A stretch of 64,000 nt of DNA from Metabacillus sp. FJAT-52054 (GCF_037201815.1 NZ_CP147407.1:3976723-4040722), one strand, 5' to 3'; numbered from the stretch's first letter, positions 44,283 through 53,422 are shown. Numbers and translations: made by a program. Notes: generated by a model not told the origin, from the sequence alone.

Positions 44283-44756
44283 TTAATATGTTTTGATTTT
44301 TGATGGACCAGTCCGTATCCAATAACCTTTGGCAGATGAATCTCCTATATCAAAACTTTGAGTATATTTATATTTCGTGGTTATAATTATCCCTTTTGCC
44401 TTCTTTTGATTTACAAGTTTTAACTTCTGAGCAAAGTCCTTTTTTTCTGCAGCCGTGAGTTTATTTAACCCCATTAATGTTGCTCCTCCTATAAACCCAT
44501 ATAACCCTGCTTTCTTAGCACTACTTTTGGCTAGAGCACTTACATAAGCTAAAAACCCTCCATCGACAGCTTTATTATTTGTTAAGCTATTCAATAAGGC
44601 GGCGTTATTAAATTTAGTTTGCAATTGGCTTTTACTCATTTTTATTTGTACTGTTTTTACGTCACCAAATTTTAACTTTGCTGCTGAGACATTCGTTTGA
44701 CCAATTAGCAGAAAACACAAAGCACAGCTTAATGCAATAACAAGAATTTTTTTCAT
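44283..44756 (-). CDS. Small secreted protein of unknown function
   Basis: 157-residue exported protein. The signal peptide KKILVIALSCALCFLLIGQT has a likely cleavage after VSA. The mature protein is basic, with a Gly/Ala-rich hydrophobic helix (AGLYGFIGGATLMGL) in the middle and a Tyr/Ser/Thr-rich C-terminus. The gene is noticeably more AT-rich than its neighbours and stands alone between two terminators, which suggests recent arrival. It could be a surface or antimicrobial-type protein, but nothing proves that. RBS AGGAGG precedes ATG 44756. Confidence 0.7.
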   Translation of the reverse strand: MKKILVIALSCALCFLLIGQTNVSAAKLKFGDVKTVQIKMSKSQLQTKFNNAALLNSLTNNKAVDGGFLAYVSALAKSSAKKAGLYGFIGGATLMGLNKLTAAEKKDFAQKLKLVNQKKAKGIIITTKYKYTQSFDIGDSSAKGYWIRTGPSKIKTY

Positions 44757-44883
44757 AGTTATCCTCCTTTTTCTATTATATTATCCTATTTTATGGAATT
44801 TAAAACAGGTAAAACTACTCAATTTGATAGATATTGACATTGCTAGCGGTCTTTCGACCTAATTCAAGCTTTCCAAAAGCAAA

Positions 44884-44910
44884 AAAAGGAGGGGAAGTGC
44901 ACCTCCTTTT
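44884..44910. terminator. Orphan hairpin in a gene-free stretch
   Basis: Stem AAAAGGAGG/CCTCCTTTT with A- and T-runs. No complete gene ends here. The rest of 44757-45060 contains only a short uncharacterised open stretch from 44956. Confidence 0.55.
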
Positions 44911-45060
44911 ATTAATTTATTGATGATTTCTATCTAATCATTCATGTAGCACCACATGGAAGATCTGACTTACGATCGGCTCCATAAGGATTTTCCGGAT
45001 TTATATGTAATAGGAATGGGAACAGAAGTGGACGTTTGTGATGACGCTGCGGACCTTATT

Positions 45061-45939
45061 TCATCCGTTCGTAAAGGATTCCAAATTCTGTGCAATTTCA
45101 CTCCCTATCTCGTTCAACGCCGCTTTTGTCCCGTATTTCCCATGGCTTTGGCCATTTTTATCCTGTCCCCCGCCTAACCCAAGGAATTGCTCGGACGGCT
45201 TAAAATGAAGGCCAAGCAGCGGAATTCCAAGCCTCGAATGAAAGCCAAGCTGATAGGCTGCGCTTGGGTAGGGTTCCATCGCTTTCGGCGGATCAAATTC
45301 AATCCCAGGTTCGACCCTTTCAAACAGAGCGCAGTGCTCTCTCCCTAGAAGAATGACCATGCCGGGCCTTAAAAACTCGAGCTTTTCCTGCAAAAACTCC
45401 CGTGAAAAATCAGAACCGAGCAAACTAAGCTTTTCTTTAATCCTCCCCATATGCGTACGTGTTGCAAAAGGGAAAAAGTCCGAATGAACCACGTTTTGAA
45501 GATGGGGAGATCCGTAAAAAGAACCGCCCATTCCATTTAAGAAACCTTCCAGCTTCGCTCCCCCGGGTTTGCCAAACCATGTCCGGTACGCTTTTCCCTC
45601 CTTAAAATACGATTGATAGAACTCAATCGCAGACTCTAACTGAGCCTCATCCTTCGCATACTCGGCTAATGATCGTCCCTCTTCCCGAATATGAAATCTT
45701 GCCAGGTCCCCAAGCAGCAGCTGATCGTTCTGATTGAGAAATTCCTTTGGAGACGGATTGGTGGCCATGGTCACCCAGCTGCCCGGAACCGCCTCCCCGA
45801 GCCAGACAACCGGTGTGGCTCTTTCGATGAACTCATGAGAAATCGGGGTCTGGAGCAGTTCTTCCTGGTACATGGAAGCTCTGGCTAGCAGTGATTTCGC
45901 CTTTGTTAATCGATCATCTGAGAGAGAGATTAAGCTCAC
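45061..45939 (-). CDS. Uncharacterised 292-residue cytosolic protein
   Basis: Soluble protein without a confident family. The strings WLGEAVPGSWVTMATNPSPK, VVHSDFFPFATRT and LGLHFKPSEQFLG are reminiscent of the motif order in the uracil-DNA-glycosylase superfamily (GxxPG, NPSP, late His). That is only a pattern resemblance. RBS AAAGGAGGCG lies before the ATG at 45939. It ends at 45061 where a short plus-strand frame overlaps its 3' end. It is divergent from the DUF421 gene. Confidence 0.7.
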   Translation of the reverse strand: MSLISLSDDRLTKAKSLLARASMYQEELLQTPISHEFIERATPVVWLGEAVPGSWVTMATNPSPKEFLNQNDQLLLGDLARFHIREEGRSLAEYAKDEAQLESAIEFYQSYFKEGKAYRTWFGKPGGAKLEGFLNGMGGSFYGSPHLQNVVHSDFFPFATRTHMGRIKEKLSLLGSDFSREFLQEKLEFLRPGMVILLGREHCALFERVEPGIEFDPPKAMEPYPSAAYQLGFHSRLGIPLLGLHFKPSEQFLGLGGGQDKNGQSHGKYGTKAALNEIGSEIAQNLESFTNG

Positions 45940-46080
45940 TTATTTTCGCCTCCTTTTTCGGAAAGGTCTATAAACCATCTCCTAAAGGAATGCTTTTTAA
46001 ACCAGATGAACTCTCCCTATAAAATTGAATGAGTAGTGACACACTAAAAAGCACTTATTGAAGCAAAGGACGTGTCAGGA

Positions 46081-46785
46081 ATGGATTTTTATCAAAGCCA
46101 GGAAACGCTCACCATCATGGAATGGGTTCTGCGGTCGGTTATCGGTTTTGTCTTTTTAGTGATTGTCGCAAAAGTATTAGGCCAGCGCACCATTTCCCAG
46201 CTGCGGCTGCTCGATTTCGTCATTGCCTTAGTCATCGGAAATATCATTGCACACCCCTTATCTGATCAGCACTTGGGATTGCAGGGCTCAATTGTTTCCA
46301 CGATTGTATTAGTCGCCTTGTATAGTCTGGGTATTCAGCTGAACCTTAAGTGGCCTGGTTTTAGAAGATTCATTAATCATAAATCCATTACCGTCGTAGA
46401 AAATGGTGAAATTCTTAATAAGGGATTAAAAAAAGCAAGAATTTCTATTGATGTGCTTTTGGAGGAATTAAGAGAAGATAAAGTAGACGACGTAAAAAAA
46501 GTAGCATTAGCCATTTGGGAAGCAGATGGGAAACTATCCGTATTTTTGCATCCGGATTACGAACCCCTTACACCCGCTTCCCTTAAGCTAAAATCGGAGC
46601 CATTTGACTTTCCCAGAACGATAATTATGGAGGGAAGGGTGCTATCCGAGGTATTACGCCAGCTGCACAAGGAGGAAAGCTGGGTGATCAGCCGTTTGGA
46701 AAGCCTTTATCAAGCGGAGGTTCAGCATGTACTGCTTGCAACCTTGGATGGTAAGGAACAGCTGAAGGTATTTTTATATCATTGA
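46081..46785 (+). CDS. DUF421 family membrane protein (YetF-like)
   Basis: 234-residue protein with three N-terminal membrane helices (SVIGFVFLVIVAKVLGQRTI, then LLDFVIALVIGNIIAHPLSD) followed by a cytosolic DUF421 domain of about 130 residues. Members occur in spore-forming bacilli, some linked to sporulation and germination. ATG 46081 is preferred over GTG 46072 because of AAAGGA spacing. Its 3' end overlaps the convergent dioxygenase gene by 7 bases. Confidence 0.85.
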   Translation: MDFYQSQETLTIMEWVLRSVIGFVFLVIVAKVLGQRTISQLRLLDFVIALVIGNIIAHPLSDQHLGLQGSIVSTIVLVALYSLGIQLNLKWPGFRRFINHKSITVVENGEILNKGLKKARISIDVLLEELREDKVDDVKKVALAIWEADGKLSVFLHPDYEPLTPASLKLKSEPFDFPRTIIMEGRVLSEVLRQLHKEESWVISRLESLYQAEVQHVLLATLDGKEQLKVFLYH

Positions 46786-47339
46786 GTTTTGGGCAGCTCA
46801 ATCTCCTTTACTTTCTGGCGCATTTCTTCAGTCCACCATGCTCCGCAATCATCCGATACGACGCAAGCCGCACATGCATCCAGGTCGTAGACCATCATCC
46901 CAGTGATCGGAGGGGAATAAAGATGCAGTGTAACTAAATCAGTCCCTCCTGCAGACTTCATCTTATGCACCCCTTTCCTTGGTGCATAAAACAACTTCCC
47001 CTCTTGATGGATCTCTTCAAATAACTCAGACGGCCACCCCTTTTCGCTCACTTCATATACGGTGTTAAGAGACGTTCCATTCAGCACTTGAATCCATCCT
47101 TGTGAATTTCCATGATCATGGGGAGCACACTCCACCTGCGACCAATTCATAACGAGTAATTCGACTTCATCATTTTGAAAGATAAGCTTGCGGTAGTAAG
47201 GATTTCCATCCGCTGATTTCAGCATTGGGGCCACCTCTTCAAGCTTGACATCCAATTTTTGCAGAACTTCCTTCAATTCTTTCTTGGAAGGCTTCTTTAA
47301 AGAATGGAATACGTTCATGGTCTTATCCTTAAGCTTCAT
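46779..47339 (-). CDS. Cysteine dioxygenase family protein with Cys-rich tail
   Basis: 186-residue cupin related to bacterial cysteine dioxygenase (B. subtilis YubC), which oxidises cysteine to cysteine sulfinate with O2 and Fe(II). The iron ligands are seen as the His pair in APHDHGNSQGW and the third His in VTLHLYSPP. Unlike the usual enzyme, it carries about 30 extra C-terminal residues with three or four cysteines (DLDACAACVVSDDCGAWW), a possible metal or redox site. RBS GGAGGAG before ATG 47339. No partner gene is adjacent. Confidence 0.82.
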   Translation of the reverse strand: MKLKDKTMNVFHSLKKPSKKELKEVLQKLDVKLEEVAPMLKSADGNPYYRKLIFQNDEVELLVMNWSQVECAPHDHGNSQGWIQVLNGTSLNTVYEVSEKGWPSELFEEIHQEGKLFYAPRKGVHKMKSAGGTDLVTLHLYSPPITGMMVYDLDACAACVVSDDCGAWWTEEMRQKVKEIELPKTQ

Positions 47340-47416
47340 GAATTTCTCCTCCTTAAGCAGAGCTCATTCCTTCATACTTATGATTCCTAATAGAACGCTT
47401 ATGAATAAACTTCACT

Positions 47417-50400
47417 CTATACCCTCAGCAAATCCCGTATATCCTCTTCCGTCAGCGTAAACGGCATTTTCTCATCCAGATCCACGATTTCTTTAATAAG
47501 CTGCCGCTTTTTATCCTGCAGCTCGTTCATTTTCTCCTCAATCGTGCCGCGTGTGACAAGCTTGATGACGTTTACTGTGTTCGTCTGTCCCATCCGGTGC
47601 GCACGGTCAGCGGCCTGTTCCTCCACCGCTGGATTCCACCATGTATCAAAGTGAATGACGGTGTCCGCGCCTGTTAAGTTCAAGCCTGTACCGCCCGCTT
47701 TCAGTGAAATGAGAAAAAGATTCCGTTCGCCTGCATTAAACCGGGTACACAGTTCAACCCTTTCCGCGAGTGCGGTTTGGCCATCCAGATAGAAATACGG
47801 CAAGCCCTGAACCGCTAATGCTCGTCCGATCATGTCAAGCATGGAGGTGAACTGGGAGAAGATCAGCACTCTTCTACCTGAGAGGCGGGCCTCCTCCAGG
47901 ATGTTCATGAGCTGATCAAATTTCGCCGACCCTCCGCTGTATCCGTCAACGAACAGGGATGGATGACAGCAGATTTGCCGCAGCCGTGTAATTCCGGCTA
48001 AAATCTTAATCTTGTTTTTTTGAATGGTCTCTTTATCCAAGTGCTTCAGGGTATCGTGGCGAAGCTTTGCCAGGTAGGCCGCGTACAGCTTTTTCTGCTC
48101 GGGGAGCAGCTCGACGATTTCCATCGACTCAATTTTCTCAGGAAGCTCGGAAAGCACGTCCTCCTTCATTCTGCGGAGCATAAAAGGACGAATTCGCCTT
48201 GCGACCTTTTTCCTTGTGAGCGTGCTGTATTCCTTCAACCCCATTAACAGCTCCGGAAAGACAACATGGAAGATCGACCAAAGTTCTTCCCGCGAATTCT
48301 CCACAGGTGTTCCTGTCAGCGCGAACCGGTGATCGGCCTGAATCCTTTTGACAGCTCTTGCCGTCTGTGTGATTGGATTTTTAAAGGCCTGCGCTTCATC
48401 AAAAAAGACCGTATGGAAAACCCGTTTTTCGTATTCGTGTATATCCCGTCTCACAAGCGGATAGGACGTGATAAGGACATCTGCAGCTGCATCATCCCGG
48501 AAACGGTCCGCTCTCTCCGTCCGGCTGCCGTCCATGATGATGGCCTCGATTTCCGGTGCAAACGTGCCGATTTCATTTTTCCAGTTATACAGCAGGGAAG
48601 AAGGGCAAACAATCAGGACCGGCCTTTTTAACCGGCGGATTTCAGGAAGAACGGACACGATATACGCAATGCTTTGCAGCGTTTTCCCAAGCCCCATATC
48701 ATCCGCAAGAATCCCTCCAAATCCGTTCCTGGCGAGTGATTTCATCCACCGGTATCCGTTTTTTTGGTAATCCCTCAGAACAGATTCCAGCTTCTCGGGA
48801 ACAGCAAATTCCAGCTCATCCGGGTGGAGAAGACCGTTCAGCAGCTGCTGAACCGAGTCCTCGAGCGTCAGTGTATCGGAAACTTTAATGGAATCCAGAA
48901 GCTGAAGCCCTTTGATCAGTGGGACTTCAAGCTCTTTTTCCCAGTCCTCCGCCTGTACCGGCATCGCTGTTAAGAATCGGTAAATCTCCTCATATTCCCG
49001 TGTTTCAAGGGAAAGCAGAGCCCCGCTTCGCAACCGGTAATATTTCCGCTTTTCATCCAGTGCCGCCAGAACATCGCGGATTTCTTTTTCCGGGATTCCG
49101 TCCATTTCAAACTTAAACTCCAGCCAGTTCGTGCGCTCCCGTTTAGCCTCCACCTTGATTCTCGGTCCTGCCGTCTCTTTAAAAATCCGGCTTCGAACGG
49201 CAGTCGTAGCATGCACCTGGACAAACTTTTCAAGCTTCGGCAGTACATGATACAAAAACTCATACTCCAAAAGCTCATTTTGCAGATAATAGCCGCTGTC
49301 CGTCCGGGCAAACGAGCTTTCCTCCATCAGCTTGAGGATCAGATCCTCCTTCTCCGAATCGCGGATAACCCTTGACAGAGCGCGCACTTCCTGTTCGTCG
49401 AGAGGATTAAAAACAATATTTCCGTAATGAAATTCAAGACCTGCAAGCAGCCGGTTTTTCACTCTGTCCAAATAGAGTTTGGCTGTTAGCGATGCTTCAG
49501 CCATCCGTTTGGAAATCGTCTCTGAAACGGCAACCTCCCCGAGCTTTCGGAGCCCTGGAACCACTTTTTCCAGATAAAGATTGACCTGCTGCGGAGGAAT
49601 GGGAATCGTGTTTTTTCCTGAAGCATCAATGACCCGTTTCAGTTCAGCCAAGCGTTCAAAATTTTCCGTCCCCAGCTGAAACAATACTCCTGTAGATAAA
49701 ACCGATTGGTAGGGCTTCAAGAAAATCAGGTCTTGCAATCCACCCGCTTTCAGCTCATACCCTCTGCCTTCTTCGTAAAAATCAAATTGAAGCGGCAGGA
49801 CGCCTTCAGATAGACGAAGACCCGAATAGATTTCCCCGTTGACCTCAAGCTCTGCAAAAGGCGCTCTCATAAGGGATGGGAGAAGCAGACTCCATGAAAA
49901 AGGAGAAAGGAGCAGCTGATGGCTTTCCTTTTCAGCCGTCTCATTTTGTACAACCTTAAAAAGCTGCTGAATCACAGCATCTGATTCTTTCGTAAAACAA
50001 TGAGACAATGGATCAAACTTGAAGTGGGACGTAAGCTGGAAGGGCTGTCCGCTTATGATGTTTTCCAGAAAGGCCTTCATCTTCCGGACTTTTACCGATT
50101 CAACAGTGAGTTCCAGTGCAAGCAGAAGCTCACCGTCTTCCCTTTGAACCGGCTTGCACGTAAACACCGCATTCAGTACGGTGCGATTTTCAAAGTAGTT
50201 CTGCTCCCCTGTTTTACGGTTTTGCCGGTCCTTGAAGGCCGTCAGCAATTCCTCCGTCAAGGCATAGTCAGGAACGGCGGGTGCCTCTCCCTCCGCTTGG
50301 ATCTCAGGAACCGTCCCGATTGTCTGATGTTCATCAATCGTCAGCAAGACCGCCGCTATGTGCTGGCATTGCTGCTTAAAGGAAATAAGCTTCGGACAGC

Positions 50401-50602
50401 TGCATGCTGCATGGAACGTACCATCAGGTTCCACCGTGACCGAAACGCGGAAATCCTCCGTACTCTGAACGGTCGCGTGACAGCCATTCTCGCGGTACTC
50501 CTGGAACTTCACTTTATTGGAACGGCGCAAGGAATCTCCGCTCTTAAGGGAGACCTGTCCGCACAGTTTTTCGATAATTTTTTTGTTTAGCTCTATTTTC
50601 AA
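47417..50602 (-). CDS. SNF2-family helicase with SWIM zinc finger (YwqA-like)
   Basis: 1061-residue ATPase. A SWIM zinc finger (CSCPKLISFKQQCQHIAAVL) lies near residues 65-85, and a DUF3670-like middle is followed by the SNF2 ATPase. Visible motifs are LRDYQKNGYRWM, Walker A ADDMGLGKT, II FFDEAQAFKNP, III ALTGTPVEN, and the C-lobe with LKAGGTGLNLTGAD and DRAHRMGQT. Bacterial relatives such as RapA/YwqA move along double-stranded nucleic acid or remodel RNA polymerase; the exact role here is unknown. Start is TTG 50602 after AAGGAG. It is a single gene, divergent from an oxidoreductase. Confidence 0.88.
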   Translation of the reverse strand: MKIELNKKIIEKLCGQVSLKSGDSLRRSNKVKFQEYRENGCHATVQSTEDFRVSVTVEPDGTFHAACSCPKLISFKQQCQHIAAVLLTIDEHQTIGTVPEIQAEGEAPAVPDYALTEELLTAFKDRQNRKTGEQNYFENRTVLNAVFTCKPVQREDGELLLALELTVESVKVRKMKAFLENIISGQPFQLTSHFKFDPLSHCFTKESDAVIQQLFKVVQNETAEKESHQLLLSPFSWSLLLPSLMRAPFAELEVNGEIYSGLRLSEGVLPLQFDFYEEGRGYELKAGGLQDLIFLKPYQSVLSTGVLFQLGTENFERLAELKRVIDASGKNTIPIPPQQVNLYLEKVVPGLRKLGEVAVSETISKRMAEASLTAKLYLDRVKNRLLAGLEFHYGNIVFNPLDEQEVRALSRVIRDSEKEDLILKLMEESSFARTDSGYYLQNELLEYEFLYHVLPKLEKFVQVHATTAVRSRIFKETAGPRIKVEAKRERTNWLEFKFEMDGIPEKEIRDVLAALDEKRKYYRLRSGALLSLETREYEEIYRFLTAMPVQAEDWEKELEVPLIKGLQLLDSIKVSDTLTLEDSVQQLLNGLLHPDELEFAVPEKLESVLRDYQKNGYRWMKSLARNGFGGILADDMGLGKTLQSIAYIVSVLPEIRRLKRPVLIVCPSSLLYNWKNEIGTFAPEIEAIIMDGSRTERADRFRDDAAADVLITSYPLVRRDIHEYEKRVFHTVFFDEAQAFKNPITQTARAVKRIQADHRFALTGTPVENSREELWSIFHVVFPELLMGLKEYSTLTRKKVARRIRPFMLRRMKEDVLSELPEKIESMEIVELLPEQKKLYAAYLAKLRHDTLKHLDKETIQKNKIKILAGITRLRQICCHPSLFVDGYSGGSAKFDQLMNILEEARLSGRRVLIFSQFTSMLDMIGRALAVQGLPYFYLDGQTALAERVELCTRFNAGERNLFLISLKAGGTGLNLTGADTVIHFDTWWNPAVEEQAADRAHRMGQTNTVNVIKLVTRGTIEEKMNELQDKKRQLIKEIVDLDEKMPFTLTEEDIRDLLRV

Positions 50603-50680
50603 AGCAAAGGCTCCTTAAAGAAAGATTTCAATCGTGCATGCTATACTTTACCTACCATTTTAACAGAGGAGGAAAGAAAG

Positions 50681-51589
50681 ATGAGGATGGGAATCATCGG
50701 ACTTGGCGACATCGCCAAAAAAGCGTACCTGCCCGTGCTATCGGAAAGAAAAGATCTAGAGCTTGTGCTTTGTACGAGGAATCAGGACACGCTGCAGCAT
50801 CTTGCCCAGGTCTACAGACATGCGGAAACGGCTCAGACAGTGGACGAACTGCTGACTAAGAACATCGATGCCGCTATTGTCAGTACTGCGACAGAAGCGC
50901 ACGTAGAGACGGCGGAAAAGCTGCTAGAAAACGGAATCAGCGTCTACATAGACAAGCCTGTATCTTTGGATTTCAGCGAAACAAAAAGAATCGCAGAGCT
51001 CGCTGAAAAAAGCGGCAAGATCGCGATGACCGGCTTCAACAGAAGATTCATCCCCCGTGTCAAAGAGCTGAAAGAACACGGCAAAGCAAGCCTGATTTTG
51101 ATGCAGAAAAATCGGTTTGCCTCCCCTGATCATGTCCGAAGATTTGTCGTAGAGGACTTTATCCATGTGGTCGATACCCTCCGGTTCCTGATGGGGACAG
51201 AGGTAAAGGATGTAAAAACAGAGTTCATGGAAAATGAAGGTCTTCTGGATCACATCATCGTTCAGCTGATTGGAGACGGCTGCACGGCGATCGGAATCAT
51301 GAACCGAAATGGCGGCGTGACGGAAGAAATCATTGAATACTCGGCCGGCCGGCATAAATATATAGTAAACAGTCTTGTCGAAACGACCCATTTCCATAAT
51401 AAAAACATCAGCGTGACGAAGTTTGGTGACTGGGAGCCGACTCTGTTCAAGCGGGGATTCTATCAGATTATGGATCATTTTATTGAATGTGTGCGGGAAA
51501 ATCGTGTTCCGAATCCTTCCATTAAGGATTCACTCATTACCCATGAGATTTGCGAGAGAATTGTGAGACAGATTGATTCGCAAGCCTAA
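50681..51589 (+). CDS. Gfo/Idh/MocA family oxidoreductase
   Basis: 302-residue NAD(P)-dependent dehydrogenase. The Rossmann start is GIIGLGDIAKKAYLPVL, with ATEAHVETAEKLLENG and the family motif DKPVSLD (equivalent of EKP) at about residue 97. The C-terminal half forms the beta-sheet substrate domain. Substrates of this family are sugars and inositols; none can be assigned. RBS AGAGGAGG precedes ATG 50681. Convergent with a DinB gene across a terminator. Confidence 0.85.
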   Translation: MRMGIIGLGDIAKKAYLPVLSERKDLELVLCTRNQDTLQHLAQVYRHAETAQTVDELLTKNIDAAIVSTATEAHVETAEKLLENGISVYIDKPVSLDFSETKRIAELAEKSGKIAMTGFNRRFIPRVKELKEHGKASLILMQKNRFASPDHVRRFVVEDFIHVVDTLRFLMGTEVKDVKTEFMENEGLLDHIIVQLIGDGCTAIGIMNRNGGVTEEIIEYSAGRHKYIVNSLVETTHFHNKNISVTKFGDWEPTLFKRGFYQIMDHFIECVRENRVPNPSIKDSLITHEICERIVRQIDSQA

Positions 51590-51601
51590 TTCAAAGCATT
51601 T

Positions 51602-51639
51602 AAAAGAAGCAGGCCAATAAAGACCGGTCTGCTTCTTTT
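51602..51639. terminator. Bidirectional terminator
   Basis: Stem AAAAGAAGCAGGCC/GGTCTGCTTCTTTT between convergent genes, with T-runs on both strands. Confidence 0.85.
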
Positions 51640-51641
51640 GC

Positions 51642-52112
51642 TTACAAACTCAAATCAACATAAAATGGCGGTTCCGCGCCGAGAATGCGGGCATACAGAA
51701 TCAATTGTCCTTTATGATGCGCCTCGTGGCCAATCAGACGGTAGAGCATATCTTCAGTCGGTTCCGTCAGTTTAAAGAGATCAATGGTTGTTTCGCTGTT
51801 TAAATCTTCATCTGTAAGCGACGCGAGGATCTCTTCATGTACGTTTGTGAGCTCTTCTAAAAGCTTGCGGGCTTCCGATAGTGTTTCCGGAACAGGAGGG
51901 ATATCCATTTCCCGCCCCTCGATTGGAGCCAGGAAGAACTCCGGAGTCCAGGCGAGGTGATGGACGAGTTCGATCACCGTCATCCCTTCCTTCCAAGGAC
52001 GCCACGAACCGCTTGATTCAGGGAATACCGCTGCGAGTTGGATCAAAGCATTTCGATGCATTTTCCAGCGTTTCATCGCTTTCTGAGCTGATATTCGTTC
52101 ATCGGACATCAT
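51642..52112 (-). CDS. DinB family protein
   Basis: 156-residue four-helix-bundle protein of the DinB/YfiT superfamily with metal-type His residues (VIELVHHLAW, and GHEAHHKGQLILYARILG at the C-terminus). The last motif is the strongest. Members are metal-dependent, some acting on thiols such as bacillithiol, but no substrate can be assigned. RBS AGGGAGG before ATG 52112. Confidence 0.82.
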   Translation of the reverse strand: MMSDERISAQKAMKRWKMHRNALIQLAAVFPESSGSWRPWKEGMTVIELVHHLAWTPEFFLAPIEGREMDIPPVPETLSEARKLLEELTNVHEEILASLTDEDLNSETTIDLFKLTEPTEDMLYRLIGHEAHHKGQLILYARILGAEPPFYVDLSL

Positions 52113-52281
52113 AATTCCTCCCTTTAAAAAAGTTTTGCCATCAAGGCATTATTTTGTTTTACCCCTTAACCTCGAAAATCCTTCTCACCTTCACCCACCC
52201 GTTCGCCGTCCACCCGATAAATTTACCATACTCCGTTATCATTTACTCATCACATACTTGTGCAGTTAAATAAAGCCCCTT

Positions 52282-52521
52282 ACAACGGCAGGATTAGTCA
52301 TCCCTCTGCTTGGCCAAACAGACGTGAACCTTGCATTGGTCGTTCTTGCAACCGGAGCGGGAAGCTTGATTGCGTCCCACGTAAATGACGCTGGATTCTA
52401 GATGTTCAAGTAATACTTTGGATTAACGATGAAAGAAACATTCGCAACGTGGACACTGCTTGAGACCATTATCTCTGTTTCGGGGCTGGTGTTTATCCTG
52501 CTGCTGAGTTTGGTGGTTTGA
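52282..52521 (+). pseudogene. Remnant of the 3' end of a gluconate permease gene (gntP)
   Basis: A single frame reads TTAGLVIPLLGQTDVNLALV and then LATGAGSLIASHVNDAGF, stop, MFK, stop, YFGLTMKETFATWTLLETII, to a natural stop at 52519-52521. This is the C-terminal 80 residues of a GntP-type gluconate:H+ symporter. Two sense codons became stops: TAG where Trp is expected and TAA where Glu is expected. Upstream homology ends abruptly near 52275. A strong terminator follows immediately, probably the old operon terminator. Between 52113 and 52281 nothing else is recognisable. Confidence 0.85.
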
Positions 52522-52532
52522 CCTTGTGATAT

Positions 52533-52572
52533 AAAAAAAGAGCATCCATACTTTTTATGGGTGCTCTTTTTT
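52533..52572 (+). terminator. Terminator left behind by the lost gluconate operon
   Basis: Stem AAAAAAAGAGCATCCATA/TATGGGTGCTCTTTTTT; T-run on the plus strand, 12 bases after the gntP remnant. Confidence 0.85.
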
Positions 52573-52751
52573 AGTTCCTCAAGCATTTGTTTTTTGCTGT
52601 TTCTTTGTTCTTATGATACACAGGTGGATGAGGTTGATGGCGGCTCCAGGCGGTGGGCCTCTTCTGCGTTAGCGTCCAGACAGAATGAAACTTAATGACT
52701 GGAAATTCGTATACTTACTGGACAAACAAAAGAATTAGAGGAGGAACATTG

Positions 52752-53141
52752 GTGAATTCCATAACGAAAAAACGAACAAAAGCGTTTCTAATCGACTTGG
52801 CCATTTCAAGCGCTGTAACGGCTGGTGTTGAGTATTTACTGCGGAAAAAAGTGAAAAGTGAAGCCGTACATGCTTTGATAACACCGACCATTGTAATGTG
52901 GACACTTGAGTACGCACAGATGCGCCAAAGAGGCCAAACCATTGGTTATAAAAAAATGGGACTGGCACTTGAGAATGAGGATGGTTCAGAACTGACATCC
53001 CGTCAAATCATTAAGCGAATGGGATACAGGGATACAGTGAGTACTTTAGATTACTTAAAAAGCCGTAATACGTTCGAAGACAAAGAAGGAGCAATCCTTC
53101 CACATGACCGCTTTTCAGGTACAGTAGTAAAAGAACGTTAA
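52752..53141 (+). CDS. RDD-family-like small membrane protein
   Basis: 129-residue protein beginning at GTG 52752, with AGAGGAGG upstream, giving MNSITKKRTKAFLIDLAISS. The RxxAFxxD pattern of the first helix and the later GQTIGYKKMGLALENEDGSE loop match the RDD family, whose members are often transporters or antiporter-like proteins. Two membrane helices are visible. Single gene. Confidence 0.72.
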   Translation: MNSITKKRTKAFLIDLAISSAVTAGVEYLLRKKVKSEAVHALITPTIVMWTLEYAQMRQRGQTIGYKKMGLALENEDGSELTSRQIIKRMGYRDTVSTLDYLKSRNTFEDKEGAILPHDRFSGTVVKER

Positions 53142-53167
53142 AACGGGAAAATACTCCTATTAGTGAA

Positions 53168-53422
53168 GGTGCCAGTCCCATCATGCTTCACCGTATCAGG
53201 GGACAGAGGCTTGATGTTCTGATCCCTTATGTACCAACGGTTTGAACGGTTAGTGCCAGAGCTTTATTACAGTAAAATTCTGGGGGACTGGCACCGTGCC
53301 AGTCCCCTTATCCTTCACCGCATCGGGGGACAGAGACTCAACGCTTTGAGCCCTTATGTATCAACGGTTTGAATGGCTGGTGCCAAAGCTTTAATACGGT
53401 AAAATTCTGGGGGACAGGCACC
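53168..53422. repeat. Two tandem imperfect copies of a 127-bp unit with a palindromic junction
   Basis: Copy 1 runs 53168-53295 and copy 2 runs 53295-53422, aligned without gaps and about 80% identical by eye. Each runs from GTGCCAGTCCC to GGGGGACNGGCACC and shares the block AACGGTTTGAA. At the junction GGGGACTGGCAC and GTGCCAGTCCCC form a nearly perfect 12-bp-arm palindrome. No ORF is present. The whole gap 53142-53540 has no gene. Confidence 0.85.

Noticed and set aside
48020..49311. Several plus-strand and other-frame ORFs opposite the SNF2 helicase
   Set aside because: They lie wholly inside the helicase gene and show no start signals or recognisable motifs.
53168..53422. 127-bp duplication considered as insertion sequence ends
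   Set aside because: No transposase or target duplication is visible and the unit has no coding capacity.
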